Shown: piece by piece, positions 52,010-60,067 of the stretch | Layout of the letters: each line of letters begins with the position of its first letter | Position numbering within the stretch: the stretch's first letter is position 1 | DNA from: Halorarius litoreus | GTDB taxonomy: Archaea > Halobacteriota > Halobacteria > Halobacteriales > Haloarculaceae | Reading direction: 5' to 3' | Length of the DNA stretch: 64,000 nucleotides | NCBI RefSeq assembly: GCF_024362405.1 | Contig: NZ_CP101454.1 | Coordinates: 1,302,001 to 1,366,000, forward strand | Position numbers and translations under genes: made by a program | The notes under the pieces: model-generated | The model's input: only the letters and a program-made list of their open reading frames with translations | The model's database searches: none | What the model was told of the DNA's origin: nothing

Positions 52010-53382
52010 ACCAGCGGCTCGACCAGTTCTCGCCCTTCGGCGAGCAAGTTCTTCACGCGCTTCTCAGAGGAGGACTCGGCGTAGACGCGGAGTTTGGGCT
52101 CCGTCCCGGAGGGCCGGACGAGCAGCCACGAGCCGTCCGCGAGGAGGAGTTTGAACCCGTCGACCGTCGCGACGCGGTCGACCTCGCTCCCCGCAACCGA
52201 ATCGGGGATCTCGCCTTCCAGCGCGTCGAGGACGGCTTCCTTTCGGTCATCGGGGCAGTCGACGCTGATGCGGTCCTGCACGACGTCGCCGTACTCTTCT
52301 CTCACACGGTCGAGGCGGTCGTCGAGCGACTCGTCGGCTTCCGCCGCCGCCGTCAGGAGCGAGAACAGCACGCCGTCCTTGTTGCGGAGATGTCCCCGAA
52401 CCCCGAATCCGCCGGACTCCTCGCCACCCAGGAGCGCGTCGTGGTCGCGCATCGCCTCGGCGACCCACTTGAAGCCGACGGCGGTCTCGTGGACCGACTG
52501 CCCGTGTGCCTCCGCGACGCGGTCGACGAGGAACGTCGTCGAGACGGTTCGAATTGCGTCGCCTGCCTGCGATTCGAGCAGGTAGTCGTACATCGCGGTG
52601 AAGTAGAGGTTCGGGTCGACGTAGCCGCGCTCGGGCGTGACGACGCCGATGCGGTCGGCGTCGCCGTCGTTCGCCACCCCGAGGTCAGCCTCGCCCGACT
52701 GGACGAGGTCGACGAGTTCGCCGAGGCGGTCGCCCGAGGGCTCTGGGTGTGTGCCGCCGAACTCGGGGTCGAGTTCGTCGTGGAGCCGAATCACGTCGGC
52801 GCCCGCGGCTTCGAGCAGGCGGTCGGTGACCCCGCGTCCGGAGCCGTACATCGCGTCGTGGGCGACGATCAGCCCGGAGAGGTCCGTGTCCGCGAACGCG
52901 AGGGCGTGTTCGACGTACGGGCCGACGACGTCGACTTCCTCGACGCTGCCGTGGTCGGCCTCCGGGAGGCTCTCGGGCTCCCGGAGGTTCGCGACGACCC
53001 GCTCGGTCTCCTCGGGGAGCGCAGGGGCACCACCCGCGGGGATGAACTTCACGCCGTTGTACTCGGGCGGGTTGTGGCTCGCCGTTATCATCAGCGCACC
53101 CGCGAGGTCCCGTTCCTTGGCGGTCCACGCGACCACCGGCGTCGGGGTGTCGCGCTCGGGCAGCAGCGCGTCGAAGCCGTTCGCACACAGCACCCGGCAG
53201 AGTTCCTCGGCGAACCCCCGCGAGGTCTCACGGGCGTCGTAGCCCACGGCGACCGTCTTCCCGGCGTGTCCCTCCTCCTGGAGATAGTCGGCGACGGCCT
53301 GCCCCACGATGCGGACCCGTTCAGCAGTGAACGTGTCGAGCGTGGCCCGCCAGCCGTCGGTCCCGAACGAGATCTCGTCCAT
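52006..53382 (-). CDS. Phosphoglucomutase/phosphomannomutase family protein
   Basis: The 458-residue enzyme starts 'MDEISFGTDGWR'. The phosphoserine is in 'MITASHNPPEYNG' (Ser102), the metal loop in 'DGDADRIG', the sugar loop in 'GGEESGGFG' and the phosphate loop in 'RPSGTEPKLR'. It interconverts hexose 1- and 6-phosphates (glucose, mannose or glucosamine type). A single copy in the window gives no further clue. Confidence 0.9.
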   Translation of the reverse strand: MDEISFGTDGWRATLDTFTAERVRIVGQAVADYLQEEGHAGKTVAVGYDARETSRGFAEELCRVLCANGFDALLPERDTPTPVVAWTAKERDLAGALMITASHNPPEYNGVKFIPAGGAPALPEETERVVANLREPESLPEADHGSVEEVDVVGPYVEHALAFADTDLSGLIVAHDAMYGSGRGVTDRLLEAAGADVIRLHDELDPEFGGTHPEPSGDRLGELVDLVQSGEADLGVANDGDADRIGVVTPERGYVDPNLYFTAMYDYLLESQAGDAIRTVSTTFLVDRVAEAHGQSVHETAVGFKWVAEAMRDHDALLGGEESGGFGVRGHLRNKDGVLFSLLTAAAEADESLDDRLDRVREEYGDVVQDRISVDCPDDRKEAVLDALEGEIPDSVAGSEVDRVATVDGFKLLLADGSWLLVRPSGTEPKLRVYAESSSEKRVKNLLAEGRELVEPLV

Positions 53383-53443
53383 GCGCGTACTGGATGCGGG
53401 AGTGAGAAAAAGCCCCCGCAGGACGTGGGGTAGCCACCGGCGG

Positions 53444-55822
53444 TCAGTGGTCGCTCCAGAACCGGTCAAGGCCGTACGAGAGCATGTCGGGCGAGACGGG
53501 CTGGAACTCGGCCTCCTCGGGACCGAGATACTCGCGACAGGAGTCCCACGACTCGCGGGCGTACCGCTCGTCGAGCAGGACCCGGACCCCGACCTCCTCA
53601 GGGCCCCGGATGACGCGTCCGACGGCCTGTCGCGCCTTTCTGACCGCTGGCACGGTCAGGGCCGTCTCGAACCCGTCCCCGAACTCGCGGTCGTACGCCG
53701 TCTTCACCGCGCGGGTCTGCGGCGAAGCGGTGTTGATGATGGGGACGCCGACGACCACCGCGGCCGAGAGCCGGTCGCCGCGGTAGTCGACGCCCTCGGT
53801 CAGCGTCCCCCGAAGTGAGGTGACGAGTACCTTCCCCGCGCCCTCGAAGAACTGGCTCTTGAGGTCCTCCGTGGCGTCGTCGCGGCTCGACTCGTCGAGG
53901 AGGACGGGTTTGTCCAGGTCGTCGAGGACGGCCGCGGCCCACTCCGCCTCGGCGTAGGAGGGCATCCCGACGAGGACGTTGCCCGGACTGCTCGCGACGA
54001 GTCGGAGCGCGTTCGCGTAGATGCGGCGGGTCTCGTTGTCCTCGTCTGGATAGCCCCGATTGGCGTGCGTGAACTTGGGGGTGGCGACGGCAAACGACGC
54101 GCGGTTCTCGGCCGGGAACCCCAGTCCGTACGTCCGACGCTCGACGGGGCGGTCGTCCTCCTCGCGGAGGTGTTCGAGCCCGCTGACGCGCTCGAACACG
54201 TCGAGGGGAGCGAGCGTCGCGCTCATGAGGACGCCGCCGCCGAACTCGCCAAGTTGCTCGGCGATGGCGTCGCCCGGGACGCAGTTGTGGATGGCGAACC
54301 GGGCGTTGTACGCGCGGCGCCACAACCCCTCGGGTGCGGTGTCGTCCCACGTCCGTTCGAGCTCGATCTCGCGGAAGTAGTTCTCGTGGTCGTTGCGGTA
54401 CCACGCGCCGAGCACCCGGCCGACCCCCGGGACGGCGCGCTGTTTGTCCTCGTCCTCGACCTCGTTGAGGATGCGGGCAACGACCGCGCCCACGGTCTCC
54501 GCGCGGGTCCACACCGCGCCGGTGTAACCGGCCTTCTCGGCCCACGTGGATATCTCGTCGGGCTGGGGTTCCTCGGGGTCGCGGAGCGGGAGCTCGGCGT
54601 CCGGGAGGTCCGTCATGTTCGCCCGCCACCCGCGGTGTTCGGCGTCGAGGTAGCCCTCGACACGGCGGTCGAGTTCCTCCCTGAGGTCGCGGATGAACTC
54701 GCGGGTGCGCTGGAGTTCGTCGACCGTCACCTCGGCGTCCTCGAGTTCGGCACGGATGCGGTCGCGCGCCTCCGAGAGCCCCGCGGAGGTGCGCTCACCC
54801 TGCTGGCCGTCGAGGGTGAGGGGCTGAGCGACCCGTGCGAGTTCGCGCTCGGCGTCGCGGAGCGTCGCGTCGGCGACCCCGTCGCTCACCAGCTCGCGGA
54901 CGCGGGGTTCGAGCATGTGCGCCTCGTCGCAGACGACGAACGTCGAGGAGTCGAGGAGCGCGCCCGTGAAAGAGCCGACAGTGACGGGGTCGAACGCGTG
55001 GTAGTAGTTGCCGACGACGACCTCGACGTGCGGGAGCACCGCGCCCATCGTCGAGTGCGGGCAGGTGCCGTGCGAGGCCGAGAGCCGGACGAGGTCCTCG
55101 CTCTCGATGAGTCCAAGTTCGGTGTGGTCGAACGGAACGGCCTCGACGGGGTCGCCGTCTTCGGGCAGGTCGTCGAGGTACTGCGCGTAGAACGGGCAGT
55201 ACTCGACCTCGGCCATCCCGGCCTCGTACTCGGCGGTGTCCGGTGGGTACGGCGTGGGCTCGCCGAGGACTTCCAGAAAGTCGGCCCCGGCGTTCTGCTT
55301 GCCCGAGTCCGCGAGTCCGACCTGCTGGGAGCGAGCACGGGAGGCGAGCGCGCCGGCGGTGGTGTCGTCGGTCAGCCCGCGGGTACGCTCGCGAAGGCCC
55401 TCACACCGCTCGTAGACGGTGTCGTCGTCGATTCGACCCGTGCCGGTGAGGTTGTACGGGCAGACGTCGGCTTTCCCGACGAGCGTCATCGCGGAGATGG
55501 GGTCCCAGTCGTCGGGAAGGTTCGCGTTGATGGTCCGGAGATCGTCTTCGAACTGCCGGAGCTGCTGTTTGACGCTGGTGAGGACGACGACCCGCTCGTA
55601 GCTGGAGTCGGGGTCACGGACGAGGTGGATGCCGGCGGTGAGCGCGAGCATCGTCTTGCCAGTCCCACACGCCCCCTCGATGAGGGTGAAGCCGTTGTCC
55701 CGGGCGGTGTCGATGGCGGCGTCGATGCCGTCGGCCTGCTCGGGGTACGGCTCGTCGTGGCCGAACACGTCGCGCCAGTCGTCGACCTCGGTCACGTTCT
55801 CGGGGAGCGGCGCACCGGCCAT
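53444..55822 (-). CDS. ATP-dependent DNA helicase of the XPD/DinG (Rad3) type, Fe-S
   Basis: This 792-residue superfamily 2 helicase has Walker A GACGTGKT at about residues 50-57 and a four-cysteine iron-sulfur set: VCPYNL, ERCEGL, EYCPFY and GTCPHS. The DEAH box is 'VVCDEAHML', with helicase motif V/VI 'VGRVIRGPEEVG'. Cys spacing fits an Fe-S cluster as in XPD. An upstream GTG at 55843 is possible; ATG 55822 is preferred because a TATA-like element (55850-55860) lies about 30 bases upstream. Probably involved in DNA repair. Confidence 0.88.
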   Translation of the reverse strand: MAGAPLPENVTEVDDWRDVFGHDEPYPEQADGIDAAIDTARDNGFTLIEGACGTGKTMLALTAGIHLVRDPDSSYERVVVLTSVKQQLRQFEDDLRTINANLPDDWDPISAMTLVGKADVCPYNLTGTGRIDDDTVYERCEGLRERTRGLTDDTTAGALASRARSQQVGLADSGKQNAGADFLEVLGEPTPYPPDTAEYEAGMAEVEYCPFYAQYLDDLPEDGDPVEAVPFDHTELGLIESEDLVRLSASHGTCPHSTMGAVLPHVEVVVGNYYHAFDPVTVGSFTGALLDSSTFVVCDEAHMLEPRVRELVSDGVADATLRDAERELARVAQPLTLDGQQGERTSAGLSEARDRIRAELEDAEVTVDELQRTREFIRDLREELDRRVEGYLDAEHRGWRANMTDLPDAELPLRDPEEPQPDEISTWAEKAGYTGAVWTRAETVGAVVARILNEVEDEDKQRAVPGVGRVLGAWYRNDHENYFREIELERTWDDTAPEGLWRRAYNARFAIHNCVPGDAIAEQLGEFGGGVLMSATLAPLDVFERVSGLEHLREEDDRPVERRTYGLGFPAENRASFAVATPKFTHANRGYPDEDNETRRIYANALRLVASSPGNVLVGMPSYAEAEWAAAVLDDLDKPVLLDESSRDDATEDLKSQFFEGAGKVLVTSLRGTLTEGVDYRGDRLSAAVVVGVPIINTASPQTRAVKTAYDREFGDGFETALTVPAVRKARQAVGRVIRGPEEVGVRVLLDERYARESWDSCREYLGPEEAEFQPVSPDMLSYGLDRFWSDH

Positions 55823-55939
55823 GAGCGTGTCGGAGTTGGTCACCCTCCCGTACTTGAACCTTCGCCGGGGAGTTCGCTGGTCGGCAGCAGGCGCGCAGCA
55901 ACGGCCAACGGTTTACGCTGCGAGCCACGTATCCCGGGT

Positions 55940-56503
55940 ATGAGTGACGACGAGTTCGACGAGGCTGCGTGGGAGCGGGAGCTCCGCCAGCACCGCGACC
56001 GCAAAGACGAGTTCTTCGCGACCGATCGACAGTCGCCCATCCCCCAGGAGCAGCGCGACGCGTTCGACGGGCTGTCGTACTTCGAGCCCGACGCCGACTA
56101 CCGCGTGGAGGCCGACGTGGAACTGGTCGACGGCGACGACGTCGTCACGATGGACACCACCGTCGACACACAGGTGGAGTACGAGCGCGTCGCGCGCCTC
56201 CACTTCGAGTTGAACGGCGAGCAGCAGACGCTCGTCGCCTACCAGCAGGCCGGCGAACACACCCACTCGCTGTTCGTCCCGTTCCGCGACAAGACGACCG
56301 GCCAGCAGACGTACGGGGCGGGGCGGTACATGGAGTTCGAAGTGGATGGACACCTGAGCGATGCAGCGACCGTCCCCCTCGATTTCAACCTCGCGTACAG
56401 CCCCTTCTGCGCGTACAACGACGCGTTCGCGTGCCCTCTGCCCCCGGAGGAGAACTGGCTCGACGTGGCGGTCGAGGCGGGCGAGAAGCTGCCAGACGCC
56501 TGA
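55940..56503 (+). CDS. DUF1684 family protein
   Basis: The 187-residue protein starts at ATG 55940. It has the family features 'RKDEFFATDRQSPIP', 'FDGLSYFEPDADYRVEADVE', 'YGAGRYMEFE' and the C-terminal 'DFNLAYSPFCAYNDAFACPLPPEENWL', with the conserved CAYN and CPLPP. These proteins are of unknown function and often cytosolic. It is transcribed divergently from the helicase. Confidence 0.85.
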   Translation: MSDDEFDEAAWERELRQHRDRKDEFFATDRQSPIPQEQRDAFDGLSYFEPDADYRVEADVELVDGDDVVTMDTTVDTQVEYERVARLHFELNGEQQTLVAYQQAGEHTHSLFVPFRDKTTGQQTYGAGRYMEFEVDGHLSDAATVPLDFNLAYSPFCAYNDAFACPLPPEENWLDVAVEAGEKLPDA

Positions 56504-56513
56504 TGCTCGTGGA

Positions 56514-57194
56514 TTAGGGCGCGACGCCGACAGTGAGGAGAGTACCGAAGGTGCGATAGCGCTCGACCATCGCCTCCCGCGTCTCCCAGTCGTCGGTGGG
56601 GAACTCGCTCGCGTCGGGGATGTCGATGTCGCGATCCGGGACGGTGTCCTGCGTGGCGACGTAGAGGCCGGTGTCACGGAACGCCTCGCGGTACTCGTCG
56701 GCGGACCATCGCGTCATCTCGACGCTGATGTTCTCCTGCCAGTGATGCGAGTGGACGTTCTCCTCGTAGTAGTTCACCGCACAGGAGAACGTTCCACCAG
56801 AGCGGAGGATGCGCGCGACCTCTTCGAGGGTGTGGTGTGGGTCGTTCGCGTAGTAGAACGCCTCCATCGAGAACACGTGGTCGACGCTGTCGTCGGCGAA
56901 GGGGAGGGCGTCGAAGTCCCCGACGAGGTAGCCGACCTGCGGGTCGTCGGTGTAGCCCGCGGCGTTGTGCGCCATCTCGGGCGAGCCATCGAGGCCGTAC
57001 GCGCGGCCCGCATCCTTGGTGTCGCGAAGTGCGCGGGCCGCGTAGCCCGACCCACACCCGAGGTCGAGGACCGTGTCGCCTTTCTCGACCGGCATCCGGG
57101 CGAGCACGTGCTTGGCGGTGTGCCAGTGGCGCTCTTCCATCCCCTTGTCGCGGCCGTCGGCCGCCCACGCGTCGAACTCCTGGCGGACACTCAT
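56514..57194 (-). CDS. SAM-dependent methyltransferase (class I)
   Basis: This 226-residue protein has motif I 'LDLGCGSGYA' near residue 43, motif II 'YGLDGSPEM' and 'VGDFDALPFADDSVD', a small-molecule methyltransferase pattern. Start at ATG 57194 is chosen over an in-frame upstream one. Substrate not predictable. It converges with the DUF1684 gene. Confidence 0.85.
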   Translation of the reverse strand: MSVRQEFDAWAADGRDKGMEERHWHTAKHVLARMPVEKGDTVLDLGCGSGYAARALRDTKDAGRAYGLDGSPEMAHNAAGYTDDPQVGYLVGDFDALPFADDSVDHVFSMEAFYYANDPHHTLEEVARILRSGGTFSCAVNYYEENVHSHHWQENISVEMTRWSADEYREAFRDTGLYVATQDTVPDRDIDIPDASEFPTDDWETREAMVERYRTFGTLLTVGVAP

Positions 57195-57283
57195 AGCCGG
57201 TCCACGAGGGCGGCGCACTTCAGGCGTCCGTTGTCCGGTCGGGGGTGTGATGTCTTTTTATGCGCGCCTTCCCACGGTCAGGT

Positions 57284-57712
57284 ATGGCAGGACCACGTCG
57301 CCGGTTCATGGTCGCCGACATCGCACAGCAGATCGTGGGCGGGTTCCTGCTGGCCGGCCCGTTCGTCGTCACGGCGGAGGTGTGGGAGCTCGCGTGGAAC
57401 ATGAACCTCGCGCAAGGCGCGATCGCCGCGCTCATCGTCTTCCTCATCGGCTACGGCGCGCTCTACAAAGCCGACGACCGCGACCCTGACCGCGAACGGG
57501 AGGTGGGTGGGATTCCCCTCCGCTTCCTCTCGCTGATGACCGTCTCGTTCGGCTCGGTGCTGGTGCTCGCGCTCGTGTTCGACGCGCCCGCGACGTTCTT
57601 CAACGGCATGGGTGTCCCGCGTGAGATGTGGCCCATCACCACCGCGAAGGCCGTTTCCGTCGGTGCCATCTTCTCCGTCGTGGGCGCGGCGACCGCGGAC
57701 AGCGTCTTCTAA
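57284..57712 (+). CDS. DUF2391-type membrane protein
   Basis: The 142-residue protein starts at ATG 57284. It has about four helices with the features 'DIAQQIVGGFLLAGPFVVTAEVWEL' and 'GVPREMWPITTAKAVSVGAIFS', which recall the DUF2391 haloarchaeal family. A loop 'YKADDRDPDREREVGG' is in the cytoplasm or outside. Function unknown. Confidence 0.7.
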   Translation: MAGPRRRFMVADIAQQIVGGFLLAGPFVVTAEVWELAWNMNLAQGAIAALIVFLIGYGALYKADDRDPDREREVGGIPLRFLSLMTVSFGSVLVLALVFDAPATFFNGMGVPREMWPITTAKAVSVGAIFSVVGAATADSVF

Positions 57713-57725
57713 CCCACTTTTCACA

Positions 57726-57746
57726 CGGGCGGCCTCCGGCCGCCCG
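57726..57746. repeat. Perfect hairpin, 9-bp arms, loop tcc
   Basis: cgggcggcc (57726-57734) pairs with ggccgcccg (57738-57746). It opens the hairpin array in the 397-base gap between the DUF2391 gene and the DCC gene, 13 bases after the stop. It could act as an RNA 3' structure. Confidence 0.6.
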
Positions 57747-57757
57747 GCAAAACTTGT

Positions 57758-57784
57758 TCTCGTGAGGCCGGAGGCCGAACGAGA
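57758..57784. repeat. Interrupted hairpin
   Basis: tctcgt (57758-57763) pairs with acgaga (57779-57784) around an inner ggcc/ggcc pairing. Weak compared with its neighbours. Confidence 0.35.
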
Positions 57785-57856
57785 GCAGGGAAGTCGCAGC
57801 CCGCGAGCGAAGCGAGCAGGAACGTCTTCCTGTGGGGAAAATATGCGGGCGTGTCT

Positions 57857-57877
57857 CCAGAAATCGGAGATTTCTGG
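57857..57877. repeat. Perfect hairpin, 9-bp arms, loop gga
   Basis: ccagaaatc (57857-57865) pairs with gatttctgg (57869-57877). Confidence 0.6.
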
Positions 57878-57883
57878 GATGAC

Positions 57884-57910
57884 AAAAGACGGCGCATGGC
57901 GCCGTCTTTT
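57884..57910. repeat. Perfect hairpin, 12-bp arms, loop atg
   Basis: aaaagacggcgc (57884-57895) pairs with gcgccgtctttt (57899-57910). It is the longest perfect palindrome noticed in the window. The T-run at its end resembles an intrinsic terminator, but T bases belong to the stem. Confidence 0.7.
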
Positions 57911-57922
57911 GAACCACTCCTG

Positions 57923-57951
57923 CCGCCGTGCTCGCTTTGCTCGCACGGCGG
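57923..57951. repeat. Hairpin, 9-bp arms, conserved 11-nt loop
   Basis: ccgccgtgc (57923-57931) pairs with gcacggcgg (57943-57951). The loop (57932-57942) reads GAGCAAAGCGA on the minus strand and matches the core found in four other hairpins in the window. Confidence 0.65.
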
Positions 57952-57966
57952 TAGTCCGCGCGCCCT

Positions 57967-57989
57967 ACGGCTCGCCGCAGGCGAGCCGT
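57967..57989. repeat. Perfect hairpin, 10-bp arms, loop gca
   Basis: acggctcgcc (57967-57976) pairs with ggcgagccgt (57980-57989). The remaining gap (57990-58109) holds gctcgc-type runs ('ccgctcgctcccttcggtcgctcgcgg', which is a direct-repeat-like stretch) and nothing that reads as a gene. Confidence 0.6.
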
Positions 57990-58109
57990 GAACCGCTCGC
58001 TCCCTTCGGTCGCTCGCGGACAGTACAGCGAGATTCCCCCGCAGTTCGCCACTATCTCCACTCGAAACGGTACCGTTCCCTCTCTATACCATCCAGAGTC
58101 GAACGACCC

Positions 58110-58484
58110 TCAGTCGCGGCGGGCGGGCGACTCCTCGCTGACGAGGAACCCCCACACGTCCCGACGGTCGGCCGCCTGGTGATAGGCCCACTCTCGGGCC
58201 TTCCCGTAATCCTTGAACTGTCGGAGGAAGTCGACCACGTCGTCCGAGCCCGGGAGCGCCACGTCCGAGCGGAGGAACGCCTGCTCGATGGCCTCGCCGT
58301 GTGAGTAGACGTCGTCGTCGGTGAGGAGGTGGGCACCCTCCTCCCAGTCGTCGGGGAGTCGCTCCGTCTCGGCGTCGGTCAACTCCGAGAACCCCACCAC
58401 GTCGAGGTCCGAGTGGTCGACCAGCTGCTGGGCACACCAGGTACAGAACCCACACGCGTCGTCGTAGACGAACGTCTCGGTCAT
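58110..58484 (-). CDS. DCC-family thiol-disulfide oxidoreductase (DUF393)
   Basis: This 124-residue protein starts at ATG 58484 (GTG two codons earlier is possible). It opens 'VYDDACGFCTWC' with the DCC-type Cys11, Cys14 and Cys17. An acidic middle ends 'FRQ', and the thioredoxin-like fold ends 'WGFLVSEE'. It is probably a redox protein; partner unknown. Confidence 0.8.
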   Translation of the reverse strand: MTETFVYDDACGFCTWCAQQLVDHSDLDVVGFSELTDAETERLPDDWEEGAHLLTDDDVYSHGEAIEQAFLRSDVALPGSDDVVDFLRQFKDYGKAREWAYHQAADRRDVWGFLVSEESPARRD

Positions 58485-58538
58485 GTTCACCGATATGTCC
58501 GCCCCGGTATTCGGGTTTTCCCTCTCGGTCGGCCCGAC

Positions 58539-59018
58539 TCACTCGAACCGACCCGTCTCCGTGCCACAGTCGACACAGACCGTCAGAAGAACGTCCCCCT
58601 CCTGCTCGAACTGCTGTGTGGTGAGCGCGTCACAGCCGGGACAGGCACGGAGCAGGTCGACGTCCTCGGAGTCGCGGGGGACGCCGAGCGCGAGCAGCGT
58701 CGCCGACTCGTCGCCGCGGTTCCACGCCTGCTGGTACTCGCCCGGCTCGAACCGCACCGCCTCACCCTCGGTGACGACGACCGATTCTGGCTCGGTCTCG
58801 CGCGGGTCACCCACCTCGAACGTGACCGCGCCCACGAGGACGACGAACGTCTCCGACTGGTCGAAGTGGGCGTGCGGCCCTCTAGAGGGTGTCTCGCCCG
58901 GTGCGAGTTCGAAGTAGTTGAGCGCGAGGTGTTCCGTGTCGAGCGCCGATGTCAGCACCTTCGCCGCCGCACAGTAGTCGCCGTAGTTCGGCACCGCGTC
59001 GATGGCGACGGTTCGCAC
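58539..59018 (-). CDS. Cupin domain protein with C-terminal zinc-ribbon-like tail, copy 1
   Basis: The 159-residue protein starts at GTG 59018 to give 'MRTVAIDAVPNYG', matching the N-terminus of the neighbouring cupin; a GTG at 59045 is the longer alternative. The cupin double-stranded beta-helix has 'PHAHFDQSETFVVL' (metal His residues) and 'VRFEPGEYQQAWNRGD'. The C-terminus adds 'ACPGCD...CVDCGTETGRF', a possible zinc ribbon. It is last in a run of three co-directional cupin genes. Confidence 0.85.
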   Translation of the reverse strand: MRTVAIDAVPNYGDYCAAAKVLTSALDTEHLALNYFELAPGETPSRGPHAHFDQSETFVVLVGAVTFEVGDPRETEPESVVVTEGEAVRFEPGEYQQAWNRGDESATLLALGVPRDSEDVDLLRACPGCDALTTQQFEQEGDVLLTVCVDCGTETGRFE

Positions 59019-59046
59019 CGTTACATCCCCGTCAGGGCGGCGCACA

Positions 59047-59514
59047 TCAGTCGAACCGGCCGGTGATGGCGTCGCAGTCGAGACAGAGCGTGACGAGTTC
59101 GTCGCCCTCCTCCGTCGCCTCGATCCGCTGCTCGGTGCGCCCGCCGCAGTTCTCGCAGTCGCGTAGGATCGTCGTCTCGCCCGAATCCTGTGGCGCGCCG
59201 ATGGCGAGCGCCTTGACTCGCGTGGCGCCGCGGTTCCATCCCTGCTGCCATTCGCCGGGCTCGAACCGGATGAGTTCGCCCGCGGCGACCGACACGTCGC
59301 CCGCCTCGGTCTCGAACGTCGCCTCGCCGTCGAGGATGTAGAACACCTCCTCCTGGTTCTCGTGTTTGTGGTAGCCGAAGGCGAACGACTCGCCCGGCGC
59401 GAGTTCGTAGTAGTTCGCCGCCGCGTCTTCGAGGCCGAGTGCCTTCCCGACGGGACGCTTCACGTCGGCCGGCCCCATCCACGAGTCCAGGTCCGCGATG
59501 TCGACTTTGTCCAT
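59047..59514 (-). CDS. Cupin domain protein with C-terminal zinc-ribbon-like tail, copy 2
   Basis: This 155-residue paralogue has 'MDKVDIADLDSWMG', 'YHKHENQEEVFYIL', 'IRFEPGEWQQGWNRG' and the tail 'CENCGGRTE...CLDCDAITGRF'. The sequence aligns with copy 1 over its length, including the same Cys pairs. The stop and the start of copy 1 are close (28 bases with the 59018 start), so one transcript is likely. Confidence 0.87.
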   Translation of the reverse strand: MDKVDIADLDSWMGPADVKRPVGKALGLEDAAANYYELAPGESFAFGYHKHENQEEVFYILDGEATFETEAGDVSVAAGELIRFEPGEWQQGWNRGATRVKALAIGAPQDSGETTILRDCENCGGRTEQRIEATEEGDELVTLCLDCDAITGRFD

Positions 59515-59544
59515 ATCGGGAGGAGGGAGGGTCGGGTGTTAAGC

Positions 59545-60018
59545 CTAGTCCCAGTACTCGACCGCGTCGCGCCGATTCCAGAATCCCGAGACCGTGCGCT
59601 CGCCCTCGCCGCCGGGTGGGGCGCCCGCGAACACGCCGATGCCGTCGTCGTCTGGGTAGACCATCACGTCCGGCTCGTTCATCGTCGAGACCATGAGATA
59701 CCGCAGGGTCTCGTCGCCGGTGTTGACGACCTGATGCGCACCCGATTCGTCGGCCCGGCAGGCGACGTACTCACCGGGTTCGAGCGGTACGTCCTCGTGG
59801 TTCTCGCCGCGGCGGAGGGTGCCTTCGCCTGCGAGGACGTAGACGGCCTCCTCGTTGCCGGTGTGGTAGTGCAGCGGCCACGGCTTCTCACCGGGGTCGA
59901 GTTCGTACAGCGACGCGCCGAGTTGCTCACCACCGGCCGCCGCGGCGAGTTTCTTGCGGCGATACGCGGTGTGCTCGCCCTCGTGCTCGGTCCACTCCAG
60001 GTCGGCCTCGTTGACCAT
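59545..60018 (-). CDS. Cupin domain protein, copy 3
   Basis: This 157-residue cupin has 'LHYHTGNEEAVYVL' (metal-binding His) and 'PGEYVACRADESGAHQVVNTGD'. It lacks the zinc-ribbon tail of its neighbours, ending 'SGFWNRRDAVEYWD'. It starts the run of three and follows the PolD gene by 49 bases on the same strand. Confidence 0.85.
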   Translation of the reverse strand: MVNEADLEWTEHEGEHTAYRRKKLAAAAGGEQLGASLYELDPGEKPWPLHYHTGNEEAVYVLAGEGTLRRGENHEDVPLEPGEYVACRADESGAHQVVNTGDETLRYLMVSTMNEPDVMVYPDDDGIGVFAGAPPGGEGERTVSGFWNRRDAVEYWD

Positions 60019-60067
60019 GGAGTGGAAACGAAGGGGTCCGAGTTAGGTGTAGTCCCGAGGGGAGATA

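Noticed and set aside
57801-57830. Hairpin around GAGCGAAGCGA at 57805-57815
   Set aside because: Only two arm bases pair, so it is a direct-repeat-like run (gcgagc) rather than a clear hairpin, although the core is like the others.
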